Shown here: piece by piece, positions 61,590 through 64,000 of the stretch | How the letters are laid out: each line of letters starts with the position of its first letter | Position numbering within the stretch: the stretch's first letter is position 1 | From: Ignavibacteriota bacterium | GTDB lineage: Bacteria > Bacteroidota > Ignavibacteria > Ignavibacteriales > Ignavibacteriaceae | DNA: 64,000 bases | Assembly (NCBI GenBank): GCA_013285405.1 | Contig: CP053446.1 | Coordinates: 3,271,001-3,335,000, forward strand | Direction: 5' to 3' | Notes under the pieces: model-generated | What the model was told of the DNA's origin: nothing | What the model saw: only the letters and a program-made list of their open reading frames with translations | Databases searched by the model: none | Translations under genes and position numbers: made by a program

Positions 61590-62516
61590 TCAATCCGTAG
61601 TTTTATAAAAAATATTTTTAACGATTGCACCGTATCTAATACCTCGAGTACTAACCGACAAATTTTCGATTTTATAATATTTCAAAAATTGTTCAAGTAT
61701 AATCGCTCCTGCCAGGATTATGTCTTCACGCCCTTGCATTATCGTCCCATACTTGTTAAGAATACCAGTTGAATCAAGTTTACTGATTTCTGAAATCATG
61801 TGAATTAAATCATCTTTTTTTAGAGTAAAGTTATCAACCAAATCTTCATCAAACTCTTTTAGTCCAAGATGCATACATGCTAATGTTGTTGCCGTTCCCG
61901 CTACCGCAATTATCTGTGATGAAACTAATGAATTGTTATAAGTTCGAAAATGATTTGTAGCTGAACTGTTTAAAGATTCTATTTCATTTATTGTGGGAGG
62001 TGAGGATTTAAGAAATTCTTCCGTCGCAGTAACTGAACCGAGTTGTAAACTGACTTTAGACAAAATTTTTGTGGTATCACCCGTTATGATTTCAGTACTG
62101 CTCCCGCCGATATCGATTACTGTCGTTCTGCCAATAGTCTTTAATGCTGAAGTAGCTCCAAGATATGCATACTCTGCTTCTTCATTTCCATCTATTACTA
62201 TTAATTCCATCCCACATTCTTTACGAATGGTTTCGATAATTTCTGACGAGTTAGAAGCTATCCTGAATACATTTGTTCCGGAGACAATTATTCTTCCACA
62301 ATTAAACTTATTAATAATACTTTTGTATTTCCTCAAAACTGCTAATAAGTTAGAGATACTCTCTGAACTTATTTTACCATTTTGTTTGATTCCCCGACCG
62401 ATTCTGGGCATATTATAATCATTAAATACCGGTACAATACTTTTTGTCACAGTATTGACTTCTGCGATCAAAAGTATAACTGTATTTGTACCAATATCGA
62501 TAGAAGCAATAGTCAT
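61590..62516 (-). CDS. Ppx/GppA-family phosphatase
   Basis: 308 aa actin-fold enzyme. IDIGTNTVILLIAEV, the conserved NVFRIASNS, TVIDIGGSSTEII and GTATTLACMHLGL. Acts on polyphosphate or pppGpp; the short single-domain form cannot be assigned to one of them. Convergent with argD and divergent from the 62557 gene. Confidence 0.88.
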   Translation of the reverse strand: MTIASIDIGTNTVILLIAEVNTVTKSIVPVFNDYNMPRIGRGIKQNGKISSESISNLLAVLRKYKSIINKFNCGRIIVSGTNVFRIASNSSEIIETIRKECGMELIVIDGNEEAEYAYLGATSALKTIGRTTVIDIGGSSTEIITGDTTKILSKVSLQLGSVTATEEFLKSSPPTINEIESLNSSATNHFRTYNNSLVSSQIIAVAGTATTLACMHLGLKEFDEDLVDNFTLKKDDLIHMISEISKLDSTGILNKYGTIMQGREDIILAGAIILEQFLKYYKIENLSVSTRGIRYGAIVKNIFYKTTD

Positions 62517-62556
62517 ATATTTTTTTTAAATTTAAATTAAAGATTGGATAAATTAA

Positions 62557-63084
62557 ATGAAAAAAGAAAAAATACTTACAAAAATCTTTGCATATATTTC
62601 ACTTACTTCAGGAAGTATTTGGTTTGGAGCATATATCTCCAGGTTGCTCACAACCTACCAAATGTTTGAGGCTACCGAACTCAAATTAAAAAGTTATGTC
62701 ACGGATAGTAATATCTCATCTATTTTTCAAACAACGTATCCTTTAGTAAACTTAACTATCTTTTCTTATTTAATTATGATAGTTTCATTCACATTATTTT
62801 TGGTATTCTCAAAAATTAAATTAAAAGAGAACGGTTGGCTATTCATTATTGCAATGATCATTTACTTAACTTTACCATTTGAATTTATTCTTTTACTGAT
62901 TGATTATAAACTCTTTATTTTATTTATGAATGACCAGTTTACATCAGAACTAATATTGCAATTAATAACGAAAAGGGTTACTATGTTAAGCAGCTTTCCG
63001 ATTATACTATTGTTTAGTTATTTATCGATACCATACTTTTTAGTATTTCAACCATTCACAAAAAAGACATCGAATGAAAATTAA
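62557..63084 (+). CDS. Integral membrane protein of unknown function
   Basis: 175 aa with four hydrophobic helices (about 10-31, 66-88, 94-119, 147-167). Not recognised. Overlaps the next gene by 11 bases, so the three genes to aroQ form one transcript. Confidence 0.65.
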   Translation: MKKEKILTKIFAYISLTSGSIWFGAYISRLLTTYQMFEATELKLKSYVTDSNISSIFQTTYPLVNLTIFSYLIMIVSFTLFLVFSKIKLKENGWLFIIAMIIYLTLPFEFILLLIDYKLFILFMNDQFTSELILQLITKRVTMLSSFPIILLFSYLSIPYFLVFQPFTKKTSNEN

Positions 63085-63346
63085 AGAAAAAGAATTTGAA
63101 GAAATATTGCAGGAATTAAAATCGGTTGCAGACCAGCTTGGAGCAAGTATCAGGTTTGAAAAGGGAGACTTTAAGGGTGGATATTGTATTATTAACGATA
63201 AGAAAGTCATTGTAATTAATAAAATGACCAACCTTCAGAGAAAAGTTATGATACTCTCGACAGCATTAAAGGAATTAGGCGTCGAAGAAATTTATCTTTC
63301 ACCACGACTAAGAGAAGTAATAGAAGAAATGTCAGGTTCAGTATGA
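63074..63346 (+). CDS. Small soluble protein of unknown function
   Basis: 90 aa. Begins with a charged helix (EKEFEEILQELKSVADQL), then GDFKGGYCIINDKKVIVIN and a C-terminal helix (SPRLREVIEEMSG). Not recognised. It overlaps aroQ by four bases. Confidence 0.65.
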   Translation: MKIKEKEFEEILQELKSVADQLGASIRFEKGDFKGGYCIINDKKVIVINKMTNLQRKVMILSTALKELGVEEIYLSPRLREVIEEMSGSV

Positions 63347-63771
63347 GAATTATAATTATAAATGGTCCTAACTTAAATCTCATGGAAAAACGTCCAGCAG
63401 ACATATATGGAAATATCTCATTAACCGAAATCGAAAAAATTGTAAAGACAGCATATCCAAAACATCAGTTCGAGTTTTTTCAAAGCAATCACGAGGGCGA
63501 ATTAATTGAAAGAATCCAATCTGCTGATTCAACATTTGATGGATTAGTGATTAATCCCGGTGGTTTCTCACATACTTCAGTTGCGATCAAAGATGCTCTC
63601 GAACTTTGTTCAGTTCCTAAAATTGAGGTCCATTTATCGAATATTGCTTCCCGCGAAAACTTTAGGAATGTTATGCTAACTGCTTCAAGTTGTAATGGTT
63701 ACATAAGCGGTTTTAGAGAAAAGGGTTATCTTGCAGCAGTTTTCCTTCTTGAGAAAATAACAGCAAAGTAA
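63343..63771 (+). CDS. aroQ: 3-dehydroquinate dehydratase, type II
   Basis: 142 aa shikimate-pathway enzyme. INGPNLNLMEKRPADIYG (N-terminal loop with catalytic Tyr), FFQSNHEGELIERI, INPGGFSHTSVAI and EVHLSNIASRENFR. The lid Arg is in the position RPADIYG. Confidence 0.96.
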   Translation: MRIIIINGPNLNLMEKRPADIYGNISLTEIEKIVKTAYPKHQFEFFQSNHEGELIERIQSADSTFDGLVINPGGFSHTSVAIKDALELCSVPKIEVHLSNIASRENFRNVMLTASSCNGYISGFREKGYLAAVFLLEKITAK

Positions 63772-63947
63772 TAAATAGATAAACTTTGTGTCATAAAACT
63801 CCTATTCTGTTCTGACTGAATTTGTAACAATCAATGGTATGAAAAGAGTTAACTGATATAATTAAAGTTAATAGTTACAAACTCGACTTAAATTTTGATA
63901 TATTAACAAGGATTTCTTAAGTTTCTATCAAGAATTTTATAAAAACT

Positions 63948-64000
63948 ATGCGAGACCTTTCAATAAAAAAGTTATACTACTCAATCAGTGAAGTAAGCAA
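63948..64000 (+). CDS. MerR-family transcriptional regulator (partial)
   Basis: Only 17 codons are visible before the window ends: MRDLSIKKLYYSISEVSK. The 'KLYYSISEVSK' start is typical of short MerR-like regulators in Bacteroidota. The 176-base gap upstream (63772-63947) shows no other feature. Confidence 0.6.
   Translation, partial: MRDLSIKKLYYSISEVS

Overview
The window looks like a chromosomal segment from a Gram-negative, AT-rich member of the Bacteroidota/Ignavibacteriota lineage. Three things point there: two large exported proteins with a C-terminal 'YPNPFNPTT...KMILVK' type IX secretion sorting domain, several promoters of the form TTG-N20-TAnnTTT(G/C), and gene families typical of that group (GWxTD, DUF5683, four-helix-bundle S23-like, carboxypeptidase-regulatory TonB receptor). 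The assignment to Ignavibacteria or a close relative is inference.

Layout. 1-18146 (minus strand) is a complex I operon, nuoA-B-C-D-H-I-J-K-L-M-N, with no nuoE/F/G. It is interrupted three times: a four-helix-bundle gene between nuoC and nuoD flanked by perfect 16-bp inverted repeats; a lipoprotein plus a 1198-aa secreted metalloprotease between nuoD and nuoH, with a leftover duplicate of the nuoD/nuoH junction; and a beta-barrel protein plus a secreted phospholipase-C-like protein between nuoI and nuoJ. 18342-29202 (plus) carries a helical unknown, a mannose-1-phosphate guanylyltransferase, a degenerate RpiB-like protein, pyrK-pyrD, folC, rho, a GWxTD protein, pdxA, a methyltransferase and ftsE. 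29204-31570 (minus) holds adk, tadA, tRNA-Arg(UCG), a 37-aa membrane peptide missed by ordinary ORF calling, and a small unknown. 31902-34783 is an M16 peptidase pair. 34784-35457 has no intact gene but contains relics of a type I restriction specificity subunit and of a Fic protein among REP-like palindromes.

35458-40626 (minus) is a tight five-gene operon: a proline dehydrogenase-like enzyme with Leu in place of the usual proline-selecting Tyr, a 4-hydroxy-2-oxoglutarate aldolase-like enzyme, an alanine/serine-glyoxylate aminotransferase, an EamA transporter and an exported S37 peptidase. Together they read as the animal-mitochondrial type of hydroxyproline breakdown (hydroxyproline to glyoxylate and pyruvate, then glycine) fed by a peptidase. 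This is the most striking metabolic system here.

40818-41340 is tRNA-Arg(ACG) preceded by a tandem array of 90-bp units, each holding the 5' part of the same tRNA gene interrupted in its anticodon arm by a REP-like hairpin. 41880-45530 is a lysine/diaminopimelate operon (dapA, dapB, dapH, lysC), followed by a frameshifted TonB-dependent receptor and the nfnA-nfnB transhydrogenase pair. 50715-63771 is mostly housekeeping: rqcH, a PASTA protein, rpe, folP, dacA, a glycosyltransferase, a metal hydrolase, parA-parB, argD, a Ppx/GppA phosphatase and aroQ. The window ends inside a MerR-like regulator.

A recurring theme is short intergenic repeats: degenerate 7- or 8-bp tandem repeats at many junctions (one encodes the NuoD N-terminus) and several palindromic REP- or MITE-like elements. 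All functional calls are by eye from motifs; no database search was possible.
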